The notes under the pieces are model-generated. The model made no database searches. It was not told where the DNA came from and was given only the letters and a program-made list of their open reading frames with translations. Below, one piece after another: positions 53,195 to 61,061 of a stretch of 64,000 nt of DNA. The position numbers and the translations under genes are program-made. Every line of letters begins with the position of its first letter. Positions within the stretch are counted from its first letter, which is position 1. Source of the DNA: Flavobacteriales bacterium (GTDB lineage Bacteria > Bacteroidota > Bacteroidia > Flavobacteriales_F > PHOS-HE28); NCBI GenBank assembly GCA_016712535.1, contig JADJQW010000002.1, positions 1,054,001-1,118,000 of the forward strand. The letters run 5' to 3'.

Positions 53195-54309
53195 GACCGT
53201 TGGACGAAGTACATGTCCAATTCCCCCTTGCCCTTGGCCTGCACTTTGCCGCGCGGGGTGAACGTGAGCCGGTTCTCGCCCTTCACCAAGGCATAGGTGG
53301 CCTCGCTGATGTTCACCTGGCCCACCTCACCACTGCTCTCCATCCTGCTCGCCGTGTTCACCGTATCGCCCCAGATGTCATAGGCGAACTTCTTCACGCC
53401 CACGATCCCAGCGACCACTGGGCCGGTATGGATACCCAAGCGCATTTCGAACGTGGCTCCTCCTTCGGCCTCACGCTCTGCTTTGTGCTTCTTCATGAAG
53501 TCCTGCATCTCCAATGCTGCAAGGATCACATCCAGCGGCGTGGAAGAGGCCGGATCGGGCAATCCACCCGCGCACATGTACGCATCGTCGATGGTCTTGA
53601 TCTTCTCGATGCCCCGGGCGGTGACGATGCCATCGAACGTTTTGAAACAGATGTTCAATTCCTCGACCAGTTCCTCAGGGGTGAGCTCCTCCGACAGTGC
53701 TGTGAACCCTTTGAAGTCGCTGAAGAGGATGGTGGCCTGTTCGAAGAGCTTCGCATCGGCATGGCCTTTCACTTTCAACTCGTCCGCGATCTCCTGCGGC
53801 AGGATATTGAGAAGCAGATCTTCGCTCACCTTTCGTTCAAGCCGGATCGCCTCACGTGATCGTTTCGCGGAACGCAGACCGAACCAAAGGCCACCGGTCA
53901 TGAACAGGACACCGATCCCGCCGAACATGAACAGGTTGCGCTGGTTGCGTTCCGCGCGTATCACCTGGGCGTGCTTGAAGGCCTCCGATCGCTTCGCTTG
54001 TTCATTCGCCACACTGTCAGCCAACTGCTCCTTTTGGAAGGCACGGCGGTCCTGCCGGTTCAAGGCTTCGCGATTGTCCATACTGTCACGCATCCGCAGT
54101 TGGTGCGTGTACATCGAGAATGCCTCTTTCAGGTCTCCTTGGCCTTGGTATGCCTCTTTCAAGTCGGCGGCCAATTGCTGTGCCATAGCGAACTCCCTCG
54201 CCTGTTCTGCGGCATGCAACTTCCATTTCAAGGAATCGATCCGAAGTGCTGTTCGCGCGAAAGCACCGCTCGCGAGAACGGAGAGAAGGACGAGGATGGC
54301 TTTGCGCAT
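53191..54309 (-). CDS. Short membrane-bound class III cyclase
   Basis: 372 residues. Signal peptide (MRKAILVLLSVLASGAFA), a short extracytoplasmic helical region (about residues 20-110, possibly a single TPR-like hairpin), one helix (FMFGGIGVLFMTGGLWFGL), linker LLLNILPQEIADELK, and a cyclase domain. Metal residues are FSDFKGFT and DDAYMCAGG: the Asp is kept, but the preceding Gly of the usual GDAY turn is Asp (KTIDDAYM). YDIWGDTVNTASRM is intact. It may be active with altered metal geometry. Its start lies nine bases after the NTF2-cyclase gene and its stop overlaps the next start, so it is part of the same tightly packed unit. Confidence 0.9.
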   Translation of the reverse strand: MRKAILVLLSVLASGAFARTALRIDSLKWKLHAAEQAREFAMAQQLAADLKEAYQGQGDLKEAFSMYTHQLRMRDSMDNREALNRQDRRAFQKEQLADSVANEQAKRSEAFKHAQVIRAERNQRNLFMFGGIGVLFMTGGLWFGLRSAKRSREAIRLERKVSEDLLLNILPQEIADELKVKGHADAKLFEQATILFSDFKGFTALSEELTPEELVEELNICFKTFDGIVTARGIEKIKTIDDAYMCAGGLPDPASSTPLDVILAALEMQDFMKKHKAEREAEGGATFEMRLGIHTGPVVAGIVGVKKFAYDIWGDTVNTASRMESSGEVGQVNISEATYALVKGENRLTFTPRGKVQAKGKGELDMYFVQRS

Positions 54310-54318
54310 TTCCGAAGA

Positions 54319-55509
54319 TCAGCGTTTTGACGCTACGAAGTACATCTCCATCTCCCCCTTGCCCTTCGCCTGCACTTTTCCGCGCGGCGTGAACGTGAGA
54401 CCGGGTTCATCCTTCACTAGTGCATAGGTCGCTTCACTGATGTTCACCTGTCCCACTTCGCCGCTGCTCTCCATGCGGCTGGCGGTGTTCACCGTATCCC
54501 CCCAGATGTCGTACTGGAATTTCTTAACGCCCACGATGCCGGCGACGACGGGCCCGGTGTGTATGCCGATGCGGACCTCGAAGTAGGGGAGGCCTGCCGT
54601 TGCTTTCCGCGCCTTGCCTTCGGCGATGAAGTCGCGCATCTCGAACGCGGCCTGGATCACATCGGTGGCGTGTGTAGTGTTCGGCGTAGGCAATCCGCCA
54701 GCGGCCATGTACGCATCGCCGATGGTCTTGATCTTCTCGATGCCGTGCTTCGCCATGATGCGATCGAAGGCGCTGAAGCATTCGTGCAGGTCGTGCACCA
54801 GTTCCTTCGGGGTCACCTTCTCGCTCATGGCGGTGAAGCCTTTGAAGTCGGTGAAGAGCACCGTGACCTGATCGATCAGTTTCGCGTCGGCTTCCCCCTT
54901 CGCCTTCAATTCCTCCGCGACCTCCTCGGGAAGGATGTTCAGCAGCAATTCCTCGCTGCGCTGCTTCTCCCTCCGCAATTCCTCGGTGCGCATGAGCACC
55001 TCGCGCTCCAGTTCCTTGTTGCGCGCATGGATGTTGCCATGGGTGATGTACTCGCCTTCGCGCAGCCGATAGTCCGGGTCGCTCCCGTGCACATGGGCCA
55101 CCCACCATTTCCCATTGATGCGCTTCAGGATCGTGGTCTGCCGCACGATGTCGCGCGTGGATGCGCCCCCCTGGCCCATGATCCAGAATGTATCGCCTTC
55201 CACCCAGGCGACGTCGCCCCACAGCCGCACTTCGAGCCAGATATGGTCGATTGTGAACGCGTCCGGATACTGCTCCACCCCTTTCTCGTTCATCGCCCGG
55301 TACTGCGCCTTACCCACGGCGCGCTCATGCAGGCCGGTCCCGAAGAAGGTGATGTCGTCGGCGCAGACCGAGAAACGCGAATCAAGGTCACGGCGCGCAT
55401 AGCTCTGCCAGAAATGCTCATGCACCAGCAGTATTTCAGCTTCTTCGGTGGTGGTCTCACGTCCCGATGAACCGCCCTTGGTATCCATGCGGTAGCCCGA
55501 TGCGCCCAT
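54319..55509 (-). CDS. Soluble class III cyclase with N-terminal NTF2/SnoaL-like domain
   Basis: 396 residues from ATG 55509 (MGASGYRMD); ATG 55488 is an alternative, and the open frame to 55584 is unlikely to be coding because it would run through the CCCC/GGGG motif region. No signal peptide or helix is present. Residues about 25-150 form an NTF2/SnoaL-like cone (AEILLVHEHFWQSYARRDLDSRFSVCADD, KAQYRAMNEKGVEQYPDAF, VAWVEGDTFWIMGQGG, INGKWWVAHVHGS). A coiled coil (NKELEREVLMRTEELRREKQRSEELL) leads into a complete cyclase domain (FTDFKGFT, GDAYMAAGG, YDIWGDTVNTASRM). The NTF2-like pocket is a likely cytoplasmic small-molecule sensor. It is the first gene of the minus-strand array and is divergent from the response regulator gene. 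Confidence 0.9.
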   Translation of the reverse strand: MGASGYRMDTKGGSSGRETTTEEAEILLVHEHFWQSYARRDLDSRFSVCADDITFFGTGLHERAVGKAQYRAMNEKGVEQYPDAFTIDHIWLEVRLWGDVAWVEGDTFWIMGQGGASTRDIVRQTTILKRINGKWWVAHVHGSDPDYRLREGEYITHGNIHARNKELEREVLMRTEELRREKQRSEELLLNILPEEVAEELKAKGEADAKLIDQVTVLFTDFKGFTAMSEKVTPKELVHDLHECFSAFDRIMAKHGIEKIKTIGDAYMAAGGLPTPNTTHATDVIQAAFEMRDFIAEGKARKATAGLPYFEVRIGIHTGPVVAGIVGVKKFQYDIWGDTVNTASRMESSGEVGQVNISEATYALVKDEPGLTFTPRGKVQAKGKGEMEMYFVASKR

Positions 55510-55538
55510 GCCACAAGTTTCCGTCGAAGGGGGGATAG

Positions 55539-55561
55539 GCGAACCCCCACGAACAGGGGGG
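55539..55561. promoter_or_regulatory. CCCCC/GGGGG inverted motif in the divergent signalling promoter region
   Basis: Between the divergent starts of the NTF2-cyclase and the response regulator, the minus strand carries CCCCCT, GTTCG, TGGGGG, TTCG. A closely related element lies at 63138-63158, also ahead of divergent cyclase and surface-protein genes (16 of 21 positions identical by eye). The imperfect dyad and shared placement suggest an operator, perhaps for the adjacent NarL-type regulator (inference). Confidence 0.4.
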
Positions 55562-55599
55562 AATCGCCTTCCTCCCTGTGCCACTTACTTTGCAGGAGC

Positions 55600-56232
55600 A
55601 TGATCCGGGTCCTCCTCTTCGAAGACAACACCGACCTCGCCGAAAGCCTCGGTGAGCTGATGAAGGACACCGACGATATCCGGCTCATCGCCCATTACAC
55701 CAACGCGCAGAAGGCCGAACGCCATGTCGCCTTCCACCACCCGGACGTGGTGCTCATGGACATTGATATGCCCGTGGAGAACGGCCTGCAGGGCCTGCGC
55801 GCCATCCGTGCGGCGGGCAGCGGGGTGATGGTGCTCATGTTCACCGTCATGGAGGACAACGAGAACGTGTTCCAGTCCATCTGCCACGGCGCCAGCGGCT
55901 ACCTGCTGAAACAGACCGCGCCGGATAAGATCCTGGAAGGTATCCGCGAGGCCATGGGCGGCGGTGCGCCCATGACCCCGAGCATCGCGCGCAAGGTGCT
56001 CACCCTCTTCGCGCAGCCGTTCAAGAAGAGCGACGACCTGCAGAAGCTCACCGCCCGCGAGCATGACGTGCTTTCGCTGCTGGTGCGCGGCCATAGCTAC
56101 AAGATGGCCGCCGCGCAATTGGACATCGGCGTGGAGACCCTTCGCTTCCACATCAAGAACATCTACGCCAAGCTGCACGTGAACAGCAAGAGCGAGGCGG
56201 TGGCCAAGGCCTTGCAGAACAGGGTGGTGTGA
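55600..56232 (+). CDS. NarL/FixJ-family response regulator (receiver plus LuxR-type HTH)
   Basis: 210 residues. The receiver domain (residues 1-120) has the acidic pocket in LLFEDNTD, phospho-acceptor D54 in LMDIDMP, the Thr switch in MLMFTVME, and Lys in GYLLKQTAPDK. The C-terminal LuxR-type helix-turn-helix (residues about 145-205) reads LTAREHDVLSLLVRGHSYKMAAAQL and VETLRFHIKNIYAKLHVNSKSEAV. It is followed immediately by two cognate-type kinases (HisKA_3), forming a classical NarL-type two-component unit with duplicated sensors. It is divergent from the cyclase array, with the CCCC/GGGG motif between. Confidence 0.95.
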   Translation: MIRVLLFEDNTDLAESLGELMKDTDDIRLIAHYTNAQKAERHVAFHHPDVVLMDIDMPVENGLQGLRAIRAAGSGVMVLMFTVMEDNENVFQSICHGASGYLLKQTAPDKILEGIREAMGGGAPMTPSIARKVLTLFAQPFKKSDDLQKLTAREHDVLSLLVRGHSYKMAAAQLDIGVETLRFHIKNIYAKLHVNSKSEAVAKALQNRVV

Positions 56233-56254
56233 CGTGCTACGATACCTTGGGACG

Positions 56255-58195
56255 ATGCGCTTGACCGGGCCCGGGACCTTCCTTGTATCGCTCCTGTTCG
56301 TCATGGGCTGTGAACGGTCGACAAGCTTGGATGACGACCAGGCACCCCGCTCACCCGCGTTCGACAGCACCTTCCATGCGAGGACCCTGGCCGCGCTGCA
56401 CCCGGCCGCCATGCGCAGCGACACCATCTTCTGCGATAGCATCCTGAAGGTGTACGACGATACGGCGCTCGCGCGCATGCATCCGGGCCGTGTGAACGAC
56501 GCCTTCGTGTACGCGATCATTTCGCACGACGGCTATCCCACGGCCTCGATGGAGCGCTTCTATCGGCTGGCGCGATACGCGGACAGCGACCGCATGCTCG
56601 CCTGGCACGACTTCCTGATCGCCCGATGGCGGATGATGAACGGCGATCATGTGGAGGCGGTGCGCCTCTATCAGAACCTGCTTACGCGATTCGAACGCGT
56701 GCAGGACGGAGCCGGGATATCCTCCGCCTGCCGTCGGCTGGGCCAGATCTACCGTCTATTGGGCGATTTCGAGGTCGCCTTGCCCTACCTCCATCGCGCC
56801 CTTCCCGGTGAGCCGCGGGCGGAATTCCGTTGCAACATGCTCTACGCCATGGGTGAGTGCCATGCGCATGCGCATCGCGCTGATTCGGTGCGCTGGTGCC
56901 GTGACCGGATCGCTGAGATGGCCGGCGATAGCATGCTGCTGCAGCGTGGCGATGACCGCGTGCTGCTGTATACCATGCGCCTGGGGCTCGATGCGGCGAC
57001 CATCGAAGCGCGTCGCACGGGTCGAGGCGATGCCATGGCCCTGGTGCGGGACATGGCGCGGTTGGACAGCTTGCTGGAGCATCGTGACCCTTGGCTCGGG
57101 TTCATCGAAGCCCATGATGCCGCATCGCACATCGAATTGGCCGAAGAGGTGGTACGTGCCCTTACCGCCTTGAACCGGACGGATCTCGCGCGCGAGCTCG
57201 TACTGGAGGCCGAAGAGCGAGCCCGGGACTGCACCGACTGCACGTTGGAGGAGGTGGCTCTTTATGCCGCCGTGGCCGATATGCACATCGCGTTGGGCGA
57301 CCGGTCCGAGGCGCTGCGCTACCAAACCCTGCGCGCCGATGCGCTCACGCGCAACGAGGTGGGCAAGGCCCGGCTTGCCGTGGAGCAGGCGCGCCAACGC
57401 GAGGAGTACCAACAGCAACGATCCGGGATGGCGCAAGCGCTCGAGCAAGAACGTCAGCAGGCCCGCGCCATGGACATCGAATACCGCATGCAGCGCATCA
57501 GCCTGGTGGTGATGATCGGCTTCGTGGTCCTGTTCGCCGGGGTGCTTTTCGTTCACTTGCGCATCAGACGACGCATGCAATTGGAGGAGGTGCGCACGCG
57601 CCTCAGCCGCGACCTGCATGATGATATCGGCAGCACGCTCAGCAGCATCAACATCCTCACCAGTGTGGCACGCAAGAAGGCCGAAGCGGGTGACGTGGAA
57701 GGAGCGGCGGCTTCGTTGACCGGGATCAGCGAGCGCAGCCAGCGCCTGCAACGCAACATGAGCGACATCGTGTGGAGCGTGGACCCGGACCGCGACAGCT
57801 TGGAGGAGCTGCTGGTGCGCATGCGCGAATTCGGGGCATCGGTGCTGGAGCCGAAGGAGATCACCTACCGCTTCGATGCGCAAGGCGATCACAGTACGGC
57901 CTTGCAGCCGATGGTGAAGAGCAACCTCTACCTCATCTTCAAGGAAGCGTTGAACAACGCGGCGAAGCATGCGAACGCCAGCAACGTGGAGGTGCGGATC
58001 CGAAAGGATGCTGACGGGCTGCACATGACGATCACCGACGATGGTATCGGCCTGTCCTCTGACCGATCAGTGGACAATGGCGGGGGCAACGGCATGCGCA
58101 ACATGCGCCAACGCGCCGCCGAGATGAACGCCGTGCTGGATATCGGACCCGCGAAGGAAGGTGGGGTCGTCATCGATCTCTTCATACGCACATGA
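56255..58195 (+). CDS. TPR-containing sensor histidine kinase (HisKA_3/NarX type)
   Basis: 646 residues from ATG 56255, which gives a lipoprotein leader (LVSLLFVMGC); a GTG at 56234 is the alternative. Residues 60-390 are TPR-like helices, followed by a coiled coil (LAVEQARQREEYQQQRSGM), one helix (ISLVVMIGFVVLFAGVLFVHL), the HisKA_3 dimerisation region with H455 in RDLHDDIGSTLSS, DIVWSVDPD, N-box NNAAKHA, and the GNGMRNMRQRA G-box. It should phosphorylate the response regulator encoded 22 bases upstream. Bases 57572-57972 are nearly identical to part of the next gene. The stop overlaps the next start as ATGA. Confidence 0.93.
   Translation: MRLTGPGTFLVSLLFVMGCERSTSLDDDQAPRSPAFDSTFHARTLAALHPAAMRSDTIFCDSILKVYDDTALARMHPGRVNDAFVYAIISHDGYPTASMERFYRLARYADSDRMLAWHDFLIARWRMMNGDHVEAVRLYQNLLTRFERVQDGAGISSACRRLGQIYRLLGDFEVALPYLHRALPGEPRAEFRCNMLYAMGECHAHAHRADSVRWCRDRIAEMAGDSMLLQRGDDRVLLYTMRLGLDAATIEARRTGRGDAMALVRDMARLDSLLEHRDPWLGFIEAHDAASHIELAEEVVRALTALNRTDLARELVLEAEERARDCTDCTLEEVALYAAVADMHIALGDRSEALRYQTLRADALTRNEVGKARLAVEQARQREEYQQQRSGMAQALEQERQQARAMDIEYRMQRISLVVMIGFVVLFAGVLFVHLRIRRRMQLEEVRTRLSRDLHDDIGSTLSSINILTSVARKKAEAGDVEGAAASLTGISERSQRLQRNMSDIVWSVDPDRDSLEELLVRMREFGASVLEPKEITYRFDAQGDHSTALQPMVKSNLYLIFKEALNNAAKHANASNVEVRIRKDADGLHMTITDDGIGLSSDRSVDNGGGNGMRNMRQRAAEMNAVLDIGPAKEGGVVIDLFIRT
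57572..57972 (+). repeat. 401-bp near-identical block, copy 1 (second copy 59596-59996)
   Basis: Read against 59596-59996 at an offset of 2,024 bases, only three positions differ (AAG/AGG, a silent C/G, TTG/GTG). The block covers the phosphorylated helix, the inter-domain segment and the N-box of the kinase core. Similarity falls sharply after the block, while the preceding transmembrane region (from 57487) differs at about one base in ten. This is typical of a recent gene-conversion tract. Confidence 0.9.
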
Positions 58196-60222
58196 GCGCA
58201 GGCACCACCCGGTCCATTCGCTGCATGCTTCGGAAGGCATGCTCGGCCGCGCTCGCCGTCCTGCTGCCTCTGCTGGTCCACGCGCAGCCAAAGGAGGATG
58301 CGGCATGCCGCTCTGTGTTGCTCAGCGCCAACGCGACCGACGAGGAGCGCATGAGCTGCTACAAGCACATGGGGCCGGATGCGTTCGACCATTGGAGCGC
58401 ATCGCTGCCCACGGAACCCACGACCTGTGAACTCCTTCACCGCATCGCAGGGGCGTTCCATGATGCCGATCCAGCCATCTCGCTGCGCATTGCGGAGCGT
58501 GCGTTGGACATGGCGGACCGCTCGCACGTGGACCCACGATCGCGAGCGGTGCTTGAACAGGACGTGGCGTACGCCTGCCAGGCGCTCGAACACTACGCGC
58601 GGGCGCTGAGACACTTCCGCTCTGCCGCCGTGCTGTACGAACAAGCCGGTGATACGACGAATGCTGCGGAATGCCTTTTCTACACGGGCGATATCCTGAC
58701 CGATCTTGGTGATACCACACGCGCGCTGGCATGCATGCGGAACTATGTGGAGCTGAGCGATCGCAACGGACTTGCCGCGGACCGCGTGGAAGCGTTGCGC
58801 GCACTGGCCCGTACCCTCCATCACTTCGGCCGCACCGATAGCGCGCTCGCGCTTCTGGTCACCTCGTATCGCTTGGCCGAACAGGCGCAGGACACCACGG
58901 AAATGGGATTGAGCCTGCTGGACGCCGGGGAGACCCATCGCGCCAACGGGGATCTCGCTCTGGCCGAGGACGAACTGCGGCTAAGCATCACCATGCTCAA
59001 CCACGGGGCACGACGCTTGTTCCAGCACCTGGCCTACCAATGCCTTGCTTCCGTGTTTGCGGAACGGGGCTCCATTCCGGAAGCCATCAGCGCGCAAAAC
59101 CGCGTGCTCGCCTTGGCCCAGGCCTCCTCGCTGCAACGACCGGAAGCGGAAGCACACATCGAACTGGCCACGCTCCTTGATCGCACGGGGCAGGGCGCGC
59201 AGGCGCTGCAACACGCACGGCTCGGCCTGGACGTGGCCACCACTGCCGGCTTGCTGAAGTTGCGCGTACGTGCACTACAGCAGCTCGTCGATCTCCATCG
59301 GGCCGCCAAGCGCTATGCGGTTGCGATCACCTATCAGGACAGTCTTCGGGCCAGTGAGGACTCCTTGCGACACGCACAGGGAAAGGCGGAAGCCGCGAGC
59401 GAATCGGCACGCAGCGAGTACGAAAAGGCACTGGCGGTGGAGCAAGCACAGTCCGCTCAACAGCTTGAACAGGAACGGGCCACGACGCACGCCCGCGAGT
59501 TGGAGCATCGCATGCAGCGCATCAGCCTGGTGGTGATGATTGGCTTCGTGGTCCTGTTCGCCGGCGTGCTCTTCGTGCGCCTGCGCATCAACCGGCGCAT
59601 GCAATTGGAGGAGGTGCGCACGCGCCTCAGCCGCGACCTGCATGATGATATCGGCAGCACGCTCAGCAGCATCAACATCCTCACCAGTGTGGCACGCAGG
59701 AAGGCCGAAGCGGGTGACGTGGAAGGAGCGGCGGCTTCGTTGACGGGGATCAGCGAGCGCAGCCAGCGCCTGCAACGCAACATGAGCGACATCGTGTGGA
59801 GCGTGGACCCGGACCGCGACAGCTTGGAGGAGCTGCTGGTGCGCATGCGCGAATTCGGGGCATCGGTGCTGGAGCCGAAGGAGATCACCTACCGCTTCGA
59901 TGCGCAAGGCGATCACAGTACGGCCTTGCAGCCGATGGTGAAGAGCAACCTCTACCTCATCTTCAAGGAAGCGGTGAACAACGCGGCGAAGCATGCCCAG
60001 GCCACGGTGGTCAACGTGGCCATCAACTACCGGAATAACCGGTTGAAGATGACCATCGCAGACAACGGCAGCGGTTTGCCGGATACGAACGGCCCATCGC
60101 GCGCGCACGGGGGCAACGGCCTGCGGAACATGCGCACCCGCGCAGAAGAAATGAACGCGGAACTGAACATGGACAGCACACCGGAGAAGGGCACCACGAT
60201 CGACCTCACGATCCCGTTATGA
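58192..60222 (+). CDS. TPR-containing sensor histidine kinase (HisKA_3 type), paralogue
   Basis: 676 residues. A signal sequence (CSAALAVLLPLLVHAQ) precedes TPR repeats (residues about 80-400: ALRHFRSAAVLYEQAGDTTNAAECLFYTG, DSALALLVTSYRLAEQAQDT, ALQHARLGLDVATTAG), a coiled coil, one helix (ISLVVMIGFVVLFAGVLFVRL), and the HisKA_3 core with H484 in RDLHDDIGSTL, DIVWSVDPD, NNAAKHA and GNGLRNMRTRA. The sensor part is unrelated in detail to that of the upstream paralogue, but the kinase core is almost the same DNA. It is translationally coupled to that gene, so two different sensors feed one regulator. Confidence 0.93.
   Translation: MSAGTTRSIRCMLRKACSAALAVLLPLLVHAQPKEDAACRSVLLSANATDEERMSCYKHMGPDAFDHWSASLPTEPTTCELLHRIAGAFHDADPAISLRIAERALDMADRSHVDPRSRAVLEQDVAYACQALEHYARALRHFRSAAVLYEQAGDTTNAAECLFYTGDILTDLGDTTRALACMRNYVELSDRNGLAADRVEALRALARTLHHFGRTDSALALLVTSYRLAEQAQDTTEMGLSLLDAGETHRANGDLALAEDELRLSITMLNHGARRLFQHLAYQCLASVFAERGSIPEAISAQNRVLALAQASSLQRPEAEAHIELATLLDRTGQGAQALQHARLGLDVATTAGLLKLRVRALQQLVDLHRAAKRYAVAITYQDSLRASEDSLRHAQGKAEAASESARSEYEKALAVEQAQSAQQLEQERATTHARELEHRMQRISLVVMIGFVVLFAGVLFVRLRINRRMQLEEVRTRLSRDLHDDIGSTLSSINILTSVARRKAEAGDVEGAAASLTGISERSQRLQRNMSDIVWSVDPDRDSLEELLVRMREFGASVLEPKEITYRFDAQGDHSTALQPMVKSNLYLIFKEAVNNAAKHAQATVVNVAINYRNNRLKMTIADNGSGLPDTNGPSRAHGGNGLRNMRTRAEEMNAELNMDSTPEKGTTIDLTIPL
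59596..59996 (+). repeat. 401-bp near-identical block, copy 2
   Basis: Partner of 57572-57972; see that entry for the comparison. The ATPase C-terminal third after 59996 diverges clearly (ATVVNVAINYRNN against ASNVEVRIRKDAD in the paralogue). Confidence 0.9.
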
Positions 60223-60228
60223 CGGGTA

Positions 60229-60663
60229 TCAATGGGGTTTGCCCGCGAAGAGTTCCCATAGGGCGAAGGCCAACCCGCCCAGGACCAGGCACCGGACAAG
60301 GAGTCCATCGAGGTAGATGTCCAAGCGCGGACTTCTGTAGCGCAGAACCAAGCCCACGATCAGCGCAACCGCGCAGGCGATCGCTCCGGCCAGCATCAAC
60401 ACCGCGCTGTGAGGCCATCGCTGCATGAAGGCGATCAAGCCACTGAGCGCGATACTCAGCGCAACACCTCCGAATACGGTCATTCCCAGGATCTGATCGG
60501 TGGGCTTGGGTGCGGCCAGGGTGCGGAAACCGAAGGGGAAATAGAACAGCGCGAGCCCGCATCCTCCAGTGACATAGAGGACACCGGCCCCGGGCCAGTG
60601 CTGGATCTTGAAGATGCAGCCCAGGACGACCAGGGCGGCCAGCACGAGCTCCGTGGTCCTCAT
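60229..60663 (-). CDS. Small four-helix membrane protein with a GldL-like FKIxHWPGA motif
   Basis: 144 residues from ATG 60663, which overlaps the rhodanese gene stop as ATGA. Four hydrophobic helices: VLAALVVLGCIF, VLYVTGGCGLALFYFPF, ILGMTVFGGVALSIALSGLIAFM, AVLMLAGAIACAVALIVGLVL, with a further weak one at the end. FKIQHWPGAGVLYVTGG resembles the N-terminal membrane motif of GldL, the motor subunit of T9SS/gliding, but the long GldL C-terminal region is absent. The function is unknown. It is the last gene of a three-gene unit with a TPR cyclase and a rhodanese. Confidence 0.7.
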   Translation of the reverse strand: MRTTELVLAALVVLGCIFKIQHWPGAGVLYVTGGCGLALFYFPFGFRTLAAPKPTDQILGMTVFGGVALSIALSGLIAFMQRWPHSAVLMLAGAIACAVALIVGLVLRYRSPRLDIYLDGLLVRCLVLGGLAFALWELFAGKPH

Positions 60664-61055
60664 GGCTCGGTGGGCAAGCCCGCATCCTGCCAGCCGGTGA
60701 TGCCCGCGTGCATGCAGCGCACGTCGGTGTAACCCAGCTTCACGGCGCTTTCGGCGGCCATGCCGGCGGCAGGGCATTCCGGGCTCCAGCAGTAGAACAC
60801 CAGCTTGCTCGACTTGTCGGCGGGCAGTACGTCCGGGGTGATGGCGTCGTAAGCGATGAGCCGGGCCCCGGGCACATGGGCGAAGGCATAGTTGTCCGCT
60901 TCGTTCACGTCGATCAAAGTAACACCTCCCTTCTGGATCTCAACCGAGAGTTCCTGAGGGGTAATGTCCTTCACGAGAACGGCATCGGGGCCGGACTGAG
61001 CCGCGCACGGCACCACCAACAAGAGGAGCGTGGACAAGATCAGCGCCTTCTGCAT
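60660..61055 (-). CDS. Periplasmic rhodanese-like domain protein
   Basis: 131 residues. Signal peptide (ALILSTLLLLVVPCAAQ). Single rhodanese domain: VTLIDVNEADNYAFAHVPGARLIAYD and KLVFYCWSPECPAAGMAAESAVKLGY, with the active-site Cys in FYCWSPECP, and MHAGITGWQDAGLP at the end. Single-domain exported rhodaneses transfer sulfur or bind thiols in the periplasm. The stop overlaps the next gene, and six bases separate it from the upstream cyclase, so all three are probably one operon. Confidence 0.88.
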   Translation of the reverse strand: MQKALILSTLLLLVVPCAAQSGPDAVLVKDITPQELSVEIQKGGVTLIDVNEADNYAFAHVPGARLIAYDAITPDVLPADKSSKLVFYCWSPECPAAGMAAESAVKLGYTDVRCMHAGITGWQDAGLPTEP

Positions 61056-61061
61056 GAGTGT

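Noticed and set aside
49275..54700. Repeated roughly 60-base DNA segments near the 3' ends of the cyclase genes as a repeat element
   Set aside because: They encode the conserved cyclase C-terminal tail in frame at the same position in each gene, so protein conservation and recent duplication explain them.
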